Shown: positions 49,428 through 61,083 of the stretch, one piece after another
Layout of the letters: the number at the start of each line of letters is the position of its first letter
Numbering within the stretch: position 1 is the first letter of the stretch
Assembly: GCA_963854735.1 (NCBI GenBank)
Contig: OY978106.1
Coordinates: 1-64,000 of the forward strand
Direction of reading: 5' to 3'
Source: Marvania coccoides
Lineage: Eukaryota; Chlorophyta; Trebouxiophyceae; Chlorellales; Chlorellaceae
Length of the DNA stretch: 64,000 nt
Translations under genes and position numbers: made by a program
The notes under the pieces: generated by a model
Seen by the model: only the letters and a program-made list of their open reading frames with translations
Database searches by the model: none
Told to the model about the DNA's origin: nothing

Positions 49428-50936
49428 ATGACTCGGGCGGAAGGCAACGGAACTAACATGGACGAGGAGACGCAATTCACTCCCCACAACATTCTCATCA
49501 CTGGCGGGGCTGGCTTCATCGCCAGCCACGTTGCCATCAGGCTTGTGAAGAACTATGGTCACTACAAGGTGCGTCGTGTTTGCTGGATGCACGGGACGGG
49601 GGTCTGAAGAGCAATCGAGGAGGCACGCTGCTCCCCATCCCCTGTACCCCTCCTCCACGCCCCCCGTACTTATGCTGAATTGTTTTCAAGAGTACTATTG
49701 AGGCTCCAGCAGCTCCCCACATCGCTCTTCATTCGCAAATTAGTTTGGCCGTCACATATTTTCTGTTGGTGCCCCTGCAGATTGTGGTTTTGGACAAGCT
49801 GGACTACTGTGCGACGCTGAACAACCTGCGCAGCATCAAGAACCATCTGAACTTCAAGGCAAGCCTCCCTCAAAGACACATTCCCTTCCAACCCCCTTTG
49901 GATTATTTGAATCGCACTTATTATTATTTTTTCTAACACGCTCTTATTTCCACTTCTTAAAATACAGTTCATTAAGGGCGACATCCAGTCCCCCGACCTG
50001 GTCAGCTACGTGCTGGAGACCGAGCAGATAGACACCGTGATGCACTTTGCCGCCCAGACCCACGTCGACAACTCCTTCGGCAACTCCCTCGCCTTCACCA
50101 TGAACAACACCTACGGCACCCACACCCTGCTCGAGGCATGCCGCAAGTACGGCAAGATCGCGCGCTTCGTCAACGTCTCCACCGACGAGGTCTACGGGGA
50201 AACGTCCCTTGGCTTGGCCGAGGGCCTCACCGAGAACTCCCGCCTGGAGCCCACCAACCCCTACTCCGCCGCCAAGGCTGGCGCTGAGATGATGGCCCAG
50301 GCGTATTACACCTCGTACAAGATGCCCGTGATCACCACCCGAGGCAACAACGTCTACGGCCCCCACCAGTTCCCCGAGAAGATGATCCCCAAGTTCACGC
50401 TGCTGGCATCCCGCGGCGACACCCTCCCCATTCACGGGGACGGCGAGTCCATCCGGTCCTACCTCTACGTGGAGGACGTGGCGGGGGCGTTTGACTGCGT
50501 GCTGCACAACGGCATCCCCGGCGAGGTCTACAATATCGGCACCCAGAAGGAGCGGTCGGTGATGGACGTGGCGCACGACATTTGCGCCATCTTCGGGCTG
50601 GACCCCAAGGATGGGGTGTCCCACGTGCGCGACCGCGCGTTCAACGACCGCCGCTACTACATCTGCGACAACAAGCTGGCGCAGCTGGGGTGGAAGGAAA
50701 AGACCACATGGGAGGAGGGCCTGCGCAAGACCATCGACTGGTACCTCAAGCACGGGTTCGGCCACTACTGGGACAACGGAAACGTGGAAGCTGCCCTGCA
50801 GCCGCACCCCGTCATGCCCGCTGCCCTGCACTCAGCCAACCCCATGGCAGGCAACGGATCCCCGCAGAAGCTGTCGAGCGCAAAGTTCGATCTCTCCCCC
50901 GGAGGCACCGTGATCTCGCCGCCCATGAGCCCTTGA
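49428..50936 (+). CDS. UDP-glucose 4,6-dehydratase (RHM N-terminal type)
   Basis: First step from UDP-glucose to UDP-rhamnose. Three exons (49428-49568, 49781-49858, 49968-50936), 395 residues. NAD site ITGGAGFIASHV; then AAQTHVDNSFGNS, STDEVYGET (Thr-Asp-Glu catalytic triad), YSAAKAGAEM (Tyr/Lys), TRGNNVYGPHQFPEK, HGDGESIRSYLYVEDV. This equals only the N-terminal half of plant RHM; the second half (epimerase/reductase) is absent and must be a separate gene if rhamnose is made. The intron after exon 2 is GC-AG (AAG|GCAAGC). A Ser/Pro-rich tail of about 45 residues follows the domain. Starts at the first in-frame ATG, with a second Met 12 codons on. Confidence 0.93.
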
Positions 50937-51449
50937 ATGGGTTTCAATATTTAAAAAGGCACAATAGGAGGAAGACGCTCACAAGATGTTTTAGTATATT
51001 GAGTTAGGCTAGGCTGCAGGTGATATATACATCGCCGCTTTTCACACTGTTTTTATTTTTTTATTTGCTGCTTTTTTCTTCTCCTTTTTGATCCGGCCCA
51101 TATTGGAAAGGCTGGGCTTCACCACGCGTACTCGTGATGAAAGGATACCTTCGCATCGGCAAAGAAGGATCCATATTAAGAATTCAAACCTTTACCTTAT
51201 TTTCTTCTTCCTTTTCTGTGTCTCTCGTATTTCGGACAGTGACAAATCAAAACTCTCCCCCGCCGTGACGACAAACAAACAATGCTGCTACTGCTGCTTC
51301 GTTTCATTTGGCATCATAATTTTGGCATCATACCTATATAACGTGTTACTACGGCGCCGGCTGTAAAAGGAACAATCAAAAGGATATCGCCATTGTTTTA
51401 TTATTGGGAAATAGTGAACTGGTATCAAGTTTATTTATTTATTTACTGC
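50937..51449. other. Convergent intergenic region
   Basis: 3' regions of the dehydratase and TXNDC9 genes. T-rich; no coding region seen. Confidence 0.5.
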
Positions 51450-52511
51450 TCAGTCAAAGTCAGAGTCCTCGTCAGATGCTGTTGCCCCTGCCTGCTGCGC
51501 AAAGCCCTTTCTCAACGCATTTCTGCATGGGGGTCGTGGCGGGAGAAGATAAAAAAAATTAATTCGGCAACGGAAAAAAACGTACAGCACCAAAACAGAA
51601 AGCCATATCGCCATTTTTCTTACCCGAACTCGCTCTCTTCGTCATCGCGCTTGACTGCCAGCTTCACTACGCCCACTTTGACGAGCTTTGCCTCCAGTTT
51701 GGATGTGGGAAAGTCGTCTTTGCCGCCAAACTCCTCAAAGCCCACAAGGCGGTCCACTGCGATGCCGTCGATGAAGTACAGCACGCACGGGAGGGTGCGC
51801 ACCTGCAGCTTTTGTGTGAAGAACGGCGCATCCTGCAGGGCAGTGAAGGAAACGTGAAGCGGTGAGGCGCATGATGATGAAAACGAGCCTTTTGCTGATT
51901 CACTGCTTAACAGCTTCCGCGAATCTGCGCAGTTTCAGCTGAAAAAAGACCACAATACCCCTTCTTCACCCTGTCCTCCTCACCGGCGCGGACATTTTGA
52001 TAAACCTGGTGCCAAAGTGTTTCTGAGCCAACGCCTGGAGGTGGCGGTCCAAAATGCGGCAACGCTCAAAGTCGGGGTGGAAAAAGTGGGCGACCACCAG
52101 CGGGGTCTTGGTCACGACCTCCAGGAAGTCTCCCTCTGCCACCTCCTCGTAGGTGCCGTGCCCCTTGCGCTGCATCGCCGCCCGCTTCTCAACCTCCTGC
52201 TGCAGCGCGGCCAGCCGCTCGGCGTGCAGCTTCTCCAGGTCAGGGTCGTTGATGAGGTCGTCCATGTCCACCTCGTGGTGCACAGGCCCAGCGGCAGCCG
52301 CGCGCTCGGCGTCCAGCAGCTCCTGTAAAAAGATCGATGTTGTTGTTGAAGATGAGTTTGGGGTGAGTTGGCCAGGCTCCGGGGGAGCATATGCACGCTG
52401 CCGCAAACAAACCAGGAGTCGTCGCACTTTTTTATAATCCTCAGCGGCAGCAGCCATCGCTTCGCCAAAGGCAAAACTTTGCATTCTGCTTTTCGTTTTT
52501 TGGACGTCCAT
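51450..52511 (-). CDS. TXNDC9: Thioredoxin domain-containing protein 9 (phosducin-like)
   Basis: Co-chaperone of the CCT/TRiC chaperonin in tubulin and actin folding. Four exons (52428-52511, 51984-52322, 51624-51832, 51450-51522), 234 residues. Order: short helix, acidic DMDDLINDPDLEKLHAERL, KGHGTYEEVAEGDFLEVV, thioredoxin-like fold with PLVVAHFFHPDFERCRILD (one Cys where thioredoxin has CxxC, as in the family), LPCVLYFIDGIAVDRLVGFEE, and an acidic tail ending SDEDSDFD. The short fourth exon is supported by phase and by the typical acidic end. Confidence 0.92.
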
Positions 52512-52855
52512 GGTGGCGTGTGCGTTCCTATTTTAGTTGTAAAGTTTTTCTTTCTCCCACACAACAGAGTGAGGCAAGTTTTATTTTTATGTCCCCAAAG
52601 AGCGCTCTTATTTGGTCAAACGTTTATTTGAATTTTTCGAGATCAGTTCGCCGAATTTAGCCCGCTTCGGGCACAATTAACGGCATCTGTCGAATAAATA
52701 ACGTCGTCAACTCTCGTACACAGCCTAGAACTGGCTCCTGCGGCTGAAAAGTGGTGTTTTCAAAGACATTTCGTGGGAATCATTTGACCGTGTACTTGGG
52801 CCATTTCGCTGCCTCGAAACAATAAATAAGCATTTATTTCATCAATTAAACATAA
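52512..52855. promoter_or_regulatory. Shared 5' region of TXNDC9 and coiled-coil gene
   Basis: 344 bp, AT-rich, between divergent starts. No specific element named. Confidence 0.35.
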
Positions 52856-55102
52856 ATGGATGGCAAAATTGGCGGCGAACCCCGCCTCCTTGGAGTTGGA
52901 GGCCTTAATTGGCAGAGCTCAACAATATCTGGCGGCTCTGGCGACATGATCTCCCCGAGGTAAGACATCTACAGTCATCATTGGGTTTAATATATCGAAT
53001 TATGACGAGCCGGCCCGTTTTCCAGGCAGAAATCCCTCCATTCCATGCCCTCCTCCACTCTCGACAAGCGGGGGCCCGGCCGGCAGCTCTGGGACTTGCC
53101 ACCATGCAGCCCACGCGGAGAAATCAAGGCGTGGCAAAAGGATGACATCATCAGAAAGCCGTTGAGCGAGCGTTTGTTCCCCAAGGCTGAGCGGGACATT
53201 GCTCGGTTGGCCACGCGGACTGAGGTGACGGCTGAGGTGCAGCACGTGGAGCGCGAGGCTGCCCTGGAGGCCCGCGCCACCGCCGCAGAGGACCAGCTGG
53301 CCGACACCCACACCAGCCTGCAGTCAGCGCAAAAGGCTGAGCGCGAGGCAGCGGCAGCCGCCGCAGAGCTGCAGCAGCGGCTTTCCACCGTGCGGGAGGA
53401 GCGCAACGCCGCACTGGACAAGCTGGAGGGCGCACGATCCATGCTGAAGGAGGCTTGCGACCGGGCAGGGGCGTCGGTTGCTGAGCGGGAGGCAGCTCTG
53501 ATGGAGGCGCAGGGCGCCCGTACTGCTGCTGCTGCTGCGCAGTCCCGGCTGCTCAATGTGGAAGCGCTGGAGAAGGCTCTGCGCGGGAGGGAGATGGCTC
53601 TGGCGGAGGCTCGTGCGGGAGTTGAGGCTGAGCTTGCCAATGTCCGGCAGGCGACGCTGGTCTGCAAGCAGCGGGAGGCTGAGGATGAGATGCGGGAGAG
53701 GGACATCAAGAGCAGGTAAGAAATGAGAAAATGGTGTATGCACGTCTTACATAGATTTGTGTAGTCATACAAAGACCAGACGAAACTATATTTTTTTGGC
53801 AATGGTTTCTTTCGTTGCAGGGAGGTAGGACTGGAGCACCAAGAGGAGGCATTTGGGCAGCGCGTACGGGAGGTAGAGGGCCGTGAAGCCGCGCTGCGGT
53901 CGCTGGTTGCCCGCATGGAGCGCGAGCGTGCAGAGATTGAGGCTGCCCGGCAGGAAGTGCGTCGGGCGGCTGCCGCCCTGGACTCCAGAGCTGAAGCCAT
54001 CCGGCGCGAGGAAAAGGCAGTTCAGACTGCCCGAGAGGCAATCGTGGAGGAGCGGCTGAGGATGGAGCAGGAGCGGCACGAGGCTTCGGCCGAGTGCGGC
54101 CAGGCAGCAGCTCGCGCTGCTGCAGCGCGGCGGGAGGCCGAGGAGGCGGCGCGCAGGGCTTCTGATGCAGATTCCGCTGCACAGGCTGCGTACGACCGCA
54201 CCATGGTGGAGGAACGCAGGCTGCGGGAGTCGCAGCAGCGATTTTTCGAGGAGCAGCGCAAATTGAGTGACCTGCAGGAGCAGACCGCCAGGGCGAAGAC
54301 AGATCTGGCAGCGCTGCATGCCCAGTTGTTGGCAGTGAGGGCTGAGGCGGATGAGCGCAGGGCATCGTTGGAGGCGACTGCGAGGGCGAATGAGACCGAC
54401 AGGCTGGAGGTCGAGGAGCGCCGCCGTTGGGTGGAGGCAGAGCGCCGGAAGGTGGAGGACCGTGCCAAGTGAGATTTGTATTGATTTACTTTGACAATAT
54501 TTCTATCGCTTTGGTGCTAGCTACAACAATAGAATCATGTCCAACCACCTGCCCCCCTTGAGCTGCACAGGGCGCTGATGCAGATGGAGCAGCAGGCATT
54601 GGACGCTGCAGAGAGCGCCCGGCGGCAGCAGGTGCTGCTGGCCTGCCAAAGGCGGGACGGTGCCACTGCCGCCGCCGAGCTGCAGCGCCGGCACCTGGAT
54701 GCTGCAGGGCGACTGGAGGGGCTTGGAGGCACCGCAGAGTACGAGGCCATCAAGGCCGAAGAGGTGCTGCGCCTGGCTGCAATGACCCACGAGGCGGAGC
54801 GTAAGCGTGAAGCCCTCCCGCCTTCTCCTCAGTCGCCTGCGCCCGCCAGCGAGGAGAGCAGCGAGGGGTGCATGCTGCGCGACGCCTTTCGCAAGGTAAA
54901 CATGGAGGTTGAAAACAGCTTGGAGAAGTGGAGGGCCCACCTGCAGGGCGGACTGGCGTTTGAGCCCAGCCTTGGGGACGCTCCGGCACAAGGAGCCGGA
55001 ATGAAGCTGCTGCGCCCTGGGGGTCGCAGCGAACAGCAGGAGAACTGGCCAGGCATTTTTACCTTCCCGAAGGACAGCTCCCCGGCATCTCCCAAGCCGT
55101 GA
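52856..55102 (+). CDS. Long coiled-coil protein, function unknown
   Basis: Four exons (52856-52959, 53026-53715, 53821-54468, 54571-55102), three phase-2 introns, 657 residues. A 60-residue Gly/Ser/Pro-rich leader with SMPSSTLDKRGPGRQLWDLP is followed by a basic segment (EIKAWQKDDIIRKPLSERLF) and then about 500 residues of Ala/Glu/Arg heptads broken only by short loops. The C-terminus (MLRDAFRKVNMEVENSLEKW) is not coiled. The repeated phase-2 joins at R|E or K|A codons confirm the model. Such proteins act as centrosomal, cytoskeletal or vesicle scaffolds; I cannot place it in a family, and Ala/Glu/Arg bias makes similarity searches misleading. Confidence 0.75.
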
Positions 55103-55363
55103 GACTGAAGGTGTTGCGTGATGAACCCGAGGAGAAATAAAAATATAGATAGATAGAATTTCATCCTTTCTTATGATTAAAAACCAGCACACTAGCATGG
55201 CGGCTATTGTATGTTCACAGCGAGTAACCATAAAACGTGGTGTGATTTGGTATTGTTTTCTTTTAAGAAATACTATAATATTTAGCTAATACTGAGGCCA
55301 TGTGCTGAGACTTAAGCATCGACTCTTTGTATATAACAACGCTACTACCCTTGACTACTTCTG

Positions 55364-57709
55364 CTACTGCGTATCCATGCCGTTGAGCAGGCGGTACAGC
55401 ACCATGCTGCGGCAGTACATCGGGTTCTGCTGCATCGCCACCACCACGTCTTGAAGCTGCACCACAATGCTGCCGTCGGCAGACGCAGGGCCTGCTCCCG
55501 CTGCCCCAGCGCCCTCCACCAGATCGCCACGGGAGCGGTAACCCTGCAGCGCACCACCGCCAGCACCGCCCTCGCCTCCCTCCCCTTCTTCCGCTCCGCC
55601 CTTCTCCTTGTCGCCGCCCACAGCGCCGCCGTCCGCTTTCTCTTTTTCACGCGCAGCGGCAGCAGCGCCAGAGACACCGGCGCCGTCCCCTCCAGCCCCC
55701 TTTTCTCCCGCTGCGCTGCCAGCTGAGGCCCACTTTGCCCACTTGGCGTCCCGACCTCCCAGCGTGGCAGCCAGCGCCTTGTTGGCAGCCACCACCTGCT
55801 GCTGTCCCGCAATCTCTGCCTTGGCGCGCTGCGCACGCTCCTTGGTCTCATCGTCCGCCCGTTTGCTGGCTGCCTCCTTCAGCAGCTTCTCGCGCTCAAC
55901 CGCAGCTTTGGCGGCCGCAGCCTCCTCTGCCGCGCGCCGCAGCGTGCCCAGCCCACGCCTGGGGTCGTCTCCCACCTGCACAAAGTCCGTGCGACGGTGC
56001 AGTGAGGTGCCGCGCTGCTTGGCCACCCTCGTTGCGAGATTGACAACTTCAGTAGCTTGGGCCGAAAACCCGAGCTGCAGCACGTTGAGCACCGCGGGGT
56101 CCAAGTACTGATCGATGGGGGGCCCATCCCCCTTGTCCTTGCGCTGCTGCAGTACCTCGTTCACCAACCGCCATCCAGAGAGGTACTGCACGTCGCTGGC
56201 GGTGGCAAACCGACCCCCACCCGCCGGCCTCTCCCGCTGCATCCCCTCCCGCCGCGCGCGCTCCACAGAGTCCATCGCGGCATTCGTCTCCGCCTCCAGG
56301 TCGATCACTTGCCCCCCAAGCGTCATCTTTTCGCCGTCGCCATCGCCGCCGCCATCGCCACCATCCTCGTCACCCCTCTTGCGAGCCTTGCCCTTGAGCC
56401 GCTTCGCCTTGCTCCCAGCGCCATCTCTCATGGGGTCCCCGTCCCCAGCGGCGACCTCTGCAGCTGAACGCTTGGTGCCTACAGCCTTGGGGGGTCGCCC
56501 TGCCGCCGCCTTGTCTGTCGCTCCTCCCCCAGCGCCTGCTGCGCTGCCAGCCAGTGCTGGCGACGGCGTGCGGTTGATTTTCAGGGTGTTGGGGTTCTGC
56601 GACAGCACAGGAATGGCCCCGGTGATGCCCATTGGCTGGGATCCTGCAGCAGCAACTGCGGTTGGCGGCAGGCTCTGCGACACTCTCATAGGCGCAGCCG
56701 CGTAGCCTGGCTGCAGCATGGGATGCTGCGCCTGCTGCGCCGGATGCTGCTGCTGCGCTGCCTGCTGTTTTTGTTGGGCGGCCACCTGCTGCTGATAGAA
56801 TTGCTGGTGCTGATTCGCGTACATCTGGTGCTGGTGCTGGTGCGCCGCCTGCTGTTGGGCGATGTGCTGCTGCTGTCGCTGCTGGGCATATTGCTGGTGG
56901 GCGATCTGCTGCTGCTGCTGTTGCGCCTGCTTTTGTTGCGCTGCCAACAGCCGCTGCTGGTGCTGCGCCTGTGCAGTCGCCGCCATCTTTTGCTGCTGCG
57001 CCAGCTGCTGCTGGTGCTGCACCACTTGCTGCTGGTAAAATTGCTGCTGCTGGTGGTGGTGCTGCTGCTGCTGGGTCTGCAGTTGCGGCTGCTGGGGCTG
57101 CTGTGTGGGGTGGGGGCTGGCAGACCGCTTTTCACTGAGGCACGTCTTGAAGGTCTCAAAATATGACTTGGTTCTATACACGGGATTGGGACAGCGTGGA
57201 AGAAAGAGTGAACGGCAGATTGAGATATGAGTAGATATTGAGATAGAAAGAGCCGTATTGGCCCCAAAAGTCACAGAACAGCACATAAAGAAATTCCTCA
57301 AAGAAAAAAGCACACAGAGAGACTTTAATCCCATGCTTTGGTTTATCTGCTCACCGTTCTGTGCCCAAGGCTTTGACAAACTCCTGCTGCGTCCAGCTCA
57401 CCAGCTGTATGATGCCGTTTTGGTCCCTAGGGCCGTCTTGAGAAATTCTGCGTTTCAGCTCATTGTAGCTCTCGATCAGCTTACTGGAAGCCTCAGGGTT
57501 CTGTTGCATGGCAATCGTGATGCACATTTTCCAAGCATTTTTGAAAATTTCTATAGAGAAGCCCCCCTCTGGGCGACGGAGGGTGCCAGAGCCGCCGCCA
57601 ACTGAAACAAAATTACGAAAGAGAGGGCAGCATCCGATTAGGATGAGGATTTTGAGATTAGTTCGTTGTGTAGCTTTGAAGTAGACGCACCAGGCTGGGA
57701 GGGGTTCAT
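55364..57709 (-). CDS. TAF4: TFIID subunit TAF4-like, Gln-rich
   Basis: Component of the general transcription factor TFIID. Three exons (57691-57709, 57355-57601, 55364-57173), 691 residues. N-terminal helical block (IFKNAWKMCITIAMQQNP then LIESYNELKRRIS and QQEFVKALG) is TAFH-like in size but not certain. Residues about 110-260 are Gln-rich with His/Ala. Toward the C-terminus a TAF4-like histone-fold/C-terminal region: LDPAVLNVLQLGFSAQATEVVNLATRVAKQR, a charged helix with many Glu/Lys/Ala, and the end IVVQLQDVVVAMQQNPMYCRS then LYRLLNGMD, close to plant TAF4 ends (DVIAVLEREP...LYRLY). Assignment rests on these C-terminal motifs. Exon 1 is only 19 nt. Confidence 0.6.
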
Positions 57710-58226
57710 TTCACCGAGGGAAGCCACGCTTCAATTACACACTCTGCAAAAACAAAGTGGGGAGGCTTGGAGGTGACGGCACGTGCGCTGGCCTGCGACT
57801 AAACTTACAACAACGCTGGTGTTCAGTAACAAAGGCTTATTGCTCTGCGTACCAATTCGCCAGTTTATTTATGATTGATTGTTGCCTCTTCAAAATTCTT
57901 GTACGCTGTTGCAATCAGGGGGACATCCAAATTTGATCGGGGTGAAGTATTAACTTCAAAAAGGTCAATATGAAGTTATGGACCAGCAACCCTGCAAGAG
58001 CCTTGAATGCAACGGATGGGCAGGCTATTAATATTATTATTCTACAAGAAATCCAAGCATATCTTCAGCAATCGGTTGAACTAGCTATTCATACTCGGAC
58101 GTAAGCTTATTGCAGCAGGCCCACTCAGTAGGCGAGGGAGGCCCACTTAACTAAATTTATCTGATCTCAAAAACCAGGTGAACCCCCCTCACCCCCTCAA
58201 ACCATCTTGCCGCTTCCAAGCCATCG
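57710..58226. promoter_or_regulatory. Divergent 5' region of TAF4-like and small membrane-protein genes
   Basis: 517 bp with no coding region seen; mixed composition. Confidence 0.35.
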
Positions 58227-58538
58227 ATGAGGTGGGCCGCATGGGCGGTAGCCCGAGGCAAGCAGCTTATCGACGACGACATCCCCGCGGAAGTCCCTAA
58301 ACCCTACACCACGCCACCTGGGTACCGACCGCCAACGCTCGGCGAGCAATGGCGATACGCTGTGCTGAAGCACCCCTACTACCGCTACGGATACTCGCTG
58401 GCGGTGGTGCTTGGCATCCTGGGCTACGTACTGGCGCCGTCTGGGAAAGAAGAGAGCGGCAAGGAGGAGGGCGGAGCAGCAGCACAGCCAGCAACTGCGG
58501 CGACTACTAGTGGTGCTGCTGAAAGCGCCTCAAAATGA
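58227..58538 (+). CDS. Small single-span membrane protein, function unknown
   Basis: One exon, 103 residues. A basic/Pro-rich N-terminus (KPYTTPPGYRPPTLGEQWRY) precedes one clear membrane helix (SLAVVLGILGYVLA, about 57-71) and a charged, Ala-rich tail. The plan resembles small accessory subunits of mitochondrial or plastid membrane complexes, but no family is recognised. GC-rich codon use like its neighbours and isolation between two real genes support it as coding. The start is the first ATG; an in-frame upstream ATG was not found. Confidence 0.6.
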   Translation: MRWAAWAVARGKQLIDDDIPAEVPKPYTTPPGYRPPTLGEQWRYAVLKHPYYRYGYSLAVVLGILGYVLAPSGKEESGKEEGGAAAQPATAATTSGAAESASK

Positions 58539-58655
58539 ATCGAAATCCCCCTCGTTTCGTATGATCGGTGAAATACACTGGTGCTGTCGGTTGCCCTATG
58601 AACCTTTCTGTTTTTGTTTATATATATATATGTATGTATACTCATTTCGTTTAAT

Positions 58656-59727
58656 TCACTGTTGACTCTCTTCTTCGTCTTCTTCACTGCTTCCATCATC
58701 ACTTTCGCTGTCCTCTTCTCGCTGTACCCTCCTCCCCATCCCTTCCTGTTGTAACAACTCTTCCCCATCGTCAGCAGCAGCTGCAGCAGCACTTCTTGTT
58801 TCCCGCTGCACCGCTTTGTCTTGCAATTGCCGCTTCTTCCCTCCCACCTCAAACCGCCACAGATCCACGTCGATGTCCTTGGACTTCTCCTTGTGAAACT
58901 TGTAGCTCGCCGGCAGGTCGTACCGCAGCTGCGCAACAACTTCCGCCGTGGCTGCGTCCAGCTCCCGCAGGGCCACGCGCTCAATGTGCCGCCGGGTGGA
59001 AGACTTGTGCAGGGAGTACACGCTGTGGTCTGAAATCGCAAAAGCAGCCCTCAGAAACTCGATGTCCGCCCCCTTTTGCCGGGTCCCAAATGGCGGGTTC
59101 ATGATGACGGTGTCGGCACGCAGCCGGGGCAGCCCCGCCAGCGCCTGCACCGGACAATGCACTAAATCGATGGGCATGGAGTCCTCAAACTCCTCGACGT
59201 TCTCTCTTGCGATCTCCAGGGCGTCTGGGTCGATGTCAATGCCAATGACGTGGCAGGCGCCTAGAATGGCGGCGCCGATGCTCAGCATGGCCGTGCCGCA
59301 CCCCAAGTCCACAACCACCATGCCCTCAAACTCGTCGTACGCATGGGCTACCTGTAAGAACGTGGCGAATTAGGAAAGGAGAGGAGTGAGTGAATGGAAT
59401 GGAATGGAAAAGAAGTGGAGCAAAATGCAAGGAGATATGAGTAGAAAAGCGGCTTGAAAAATCAATAAAATTTCAACGCGCCGTGTAGAGCAGTCGGGCA
59501 GCCAAATGGGGGCCGGTTGGATACTGCTCGAGCTCGATTTTGGGAGATGCAAAAGGAGCAATGTCCTGCGACAGAAGGGAAGGAAATCGTGTTTTGGAGT
59601 GCAGGATTAAATAATGGATGTATTTTACACGTTAATTCCAGCACGGATCCTGTAGACTGCAGCGAATTGGCGTTTTCAGTGTGAAATTTCACACCTGCAT
59701 TAAACTCTCCAGCTCTTTCAGCTTCAT
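58656..59727 (-). CDS. METTL5: METTL5-type rRNA adenine methyltransferase
   Basis: Methylates a single adenine (m6A) in 18S rRNA with TRMT112 as partner. Three exons (59695-59727, 59478-59565, 58656-59347), about 270 residues. MKLKELESLMQ start, then IELEQYPTGPHLAARLLYT, SAM motif VVVDLGCGTAMLSIGAA, GIDIDPDALEIA, catalytic NPPF in VIMNPPFGTRQKGADIEFL, VYSLHKSSTRRHIERVAL, LPASYKFHKEKSKDIDVDL. A charged tail of about 65 residues (Gln, Ala, Asp/Glu/Ser-rich) is added at the C-terminus. The exon 2/3 junction is uncertain: donor C|GTTGAA with acceptor GGTAG keeps frame and gives the expected spacing, but ACAG six bases earlier is the better-looking acceptor. Confidence 0.9.
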
Positions 59728-60097
59728 CTTGCGGCTCTACGGTGATCTTATTTTGATCATTAATAATAATAAAAAAATGATATGAATAGCAGCGTCACGA
59801 AAAAATTCAAGCCCACCGAAGCGCAAGAGAAAATTCGAGTTTTTATCGCAACACCTCCCAATCCGCTGCTTGCCATAAAAATAATAATTGTATTCGTATC
59901 GGCTGCTTTAGGTTCGGCGCGCAGAAAGCTGCACAGCCCACAAAAAGGTTTTCTGGAGAGAACCTCTCACAGTTTTTTTTCAGCCTAGCCCCATCGTTTC
60001 GCCTCTTTTGCCACCCACCAGCATTAATTTTTGGCGGTCGGGATAGGTGTCGAGCAACGGTGAAGAACAACTCGAGGGTCAACAAAACAAATCGAAC
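59728..60097. promoter_or_regulatory. Shared 5' region of METTL5 and ISCA1
   Basis: 370 bp between divergent starts, AT-rich near the middle. No specific element named. Confidence 0.35.
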
Positions 60098-60632
60098 ATG
60101 GTCCACAGGACGCTCGCGCTGCTCGCAGAGGCAGTCGCCAAGGCTGCGCCCAAAGCCCGACTTCGAAAAGCCCCGGTGGAGCTCACAGACGCGGCGGTGA
60201 ACCGGATAAAGGACCTTTTGGAAAACAGGCACAAGGTGAGCTTAGTTTATTTTTTTCCTCCGGCGACAAAAGCGCCTTCCCTTCCTGGGCTCTGTTTCTC
60301 GACGGGTTTCCTTCTATACTATATTGCAGGAGTACTTGAGACTAGGGGTGAAACGGCGGGGGTGCAACGGCCTTGCGTACACTTTGAATTACTCCGACAG
60401 CAAGAACAGATTTGATGAGGAGGTTGACGTGGAGGGGGTCAAGGTGCTGATCGACGCAGGGGCGCTGATGCACGTGCTGGGCACCCGCATGGACTACATA
60501 GAGGACCGTCTGCGCTCTGAGTTTGTGTTTACTAATCCCAATGCCAAGGGGACATGCGGCTGCGGAGAGTCCTTCACCACCGACATGCCAGAGAAGCCAT
60601 GCGGGCCTGGAGAGAAGCAGCAGCAGAGCTAG
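60098..60632 (+). CDS. ISCA1: Iron-sulfur assembly protein ISCA1
   Basis: A-type carrier for [4Fe-4S] assembly, mitochondrial. Two exons (60098-60235, 60330-60632), 146 residues. The N-terminus (VHRTLALLAEAVAKAAPKARLRK) is an Arg/Lys/Ala amphipathic presequence. Three conserved cysteines are present: GVKRRGCNGLAYTL and GTCGCGESFTTD, with ALMHVLGTRMDYIEDRLRSEFVF between, which marks ISCA1 rather than ISCA2. Splice at K|E, GTGAGC/TTGCAG. With GLRX3 and NDUFB9 it adds to the Fe-S/respiration genes nearby, though the genes are not linked in an operon. Confidence 0.95.
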
Positions 60633-61083
60633 TTTTGGGATTTAGGAATAGGAATGAAGAACACACGCAAAGAAATGAAGCTGAAGCGCTTCGCTCAATG
60701 AAAATTTTATCGCGCTTATTTTTTGTACGAAAATGTTACTTGGCTCTCGTTTCTGCCTTCGGTTTAAACAGCTTTGATTTTGTTTGTATATTCTTCCTTG
60801 TAGTCGTTGGACGGTGAGCCCTCTTCTTGCTCCATGCCAGCAGCGTATTCTTGTTACGCTCGCTCAGTATTGTCGCAGCAAAGTTGATTTCCGTTGTGCG
60901 CTGCCTCTGACTTTCTTCTTCCAAAATAGAAATGCTTTCCCGGCAATGTGTCAACCGACTTTCACGTCACGTGCTTCATGTGGTACCTCTATTTCATTCA
61001 AAATCCACTTGAAAAATAAAACATCCCGCATCAAATCAAATACAAAATAATATGAAACGACACGCAGCAAATGCAAATCCTCC
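60633..61083. other. Convergent intergenic region
   Basis: 3' sides of ISCA1 and the COQ7-like gene; AT-rich, no coding region seen. Confidence 0.5.
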
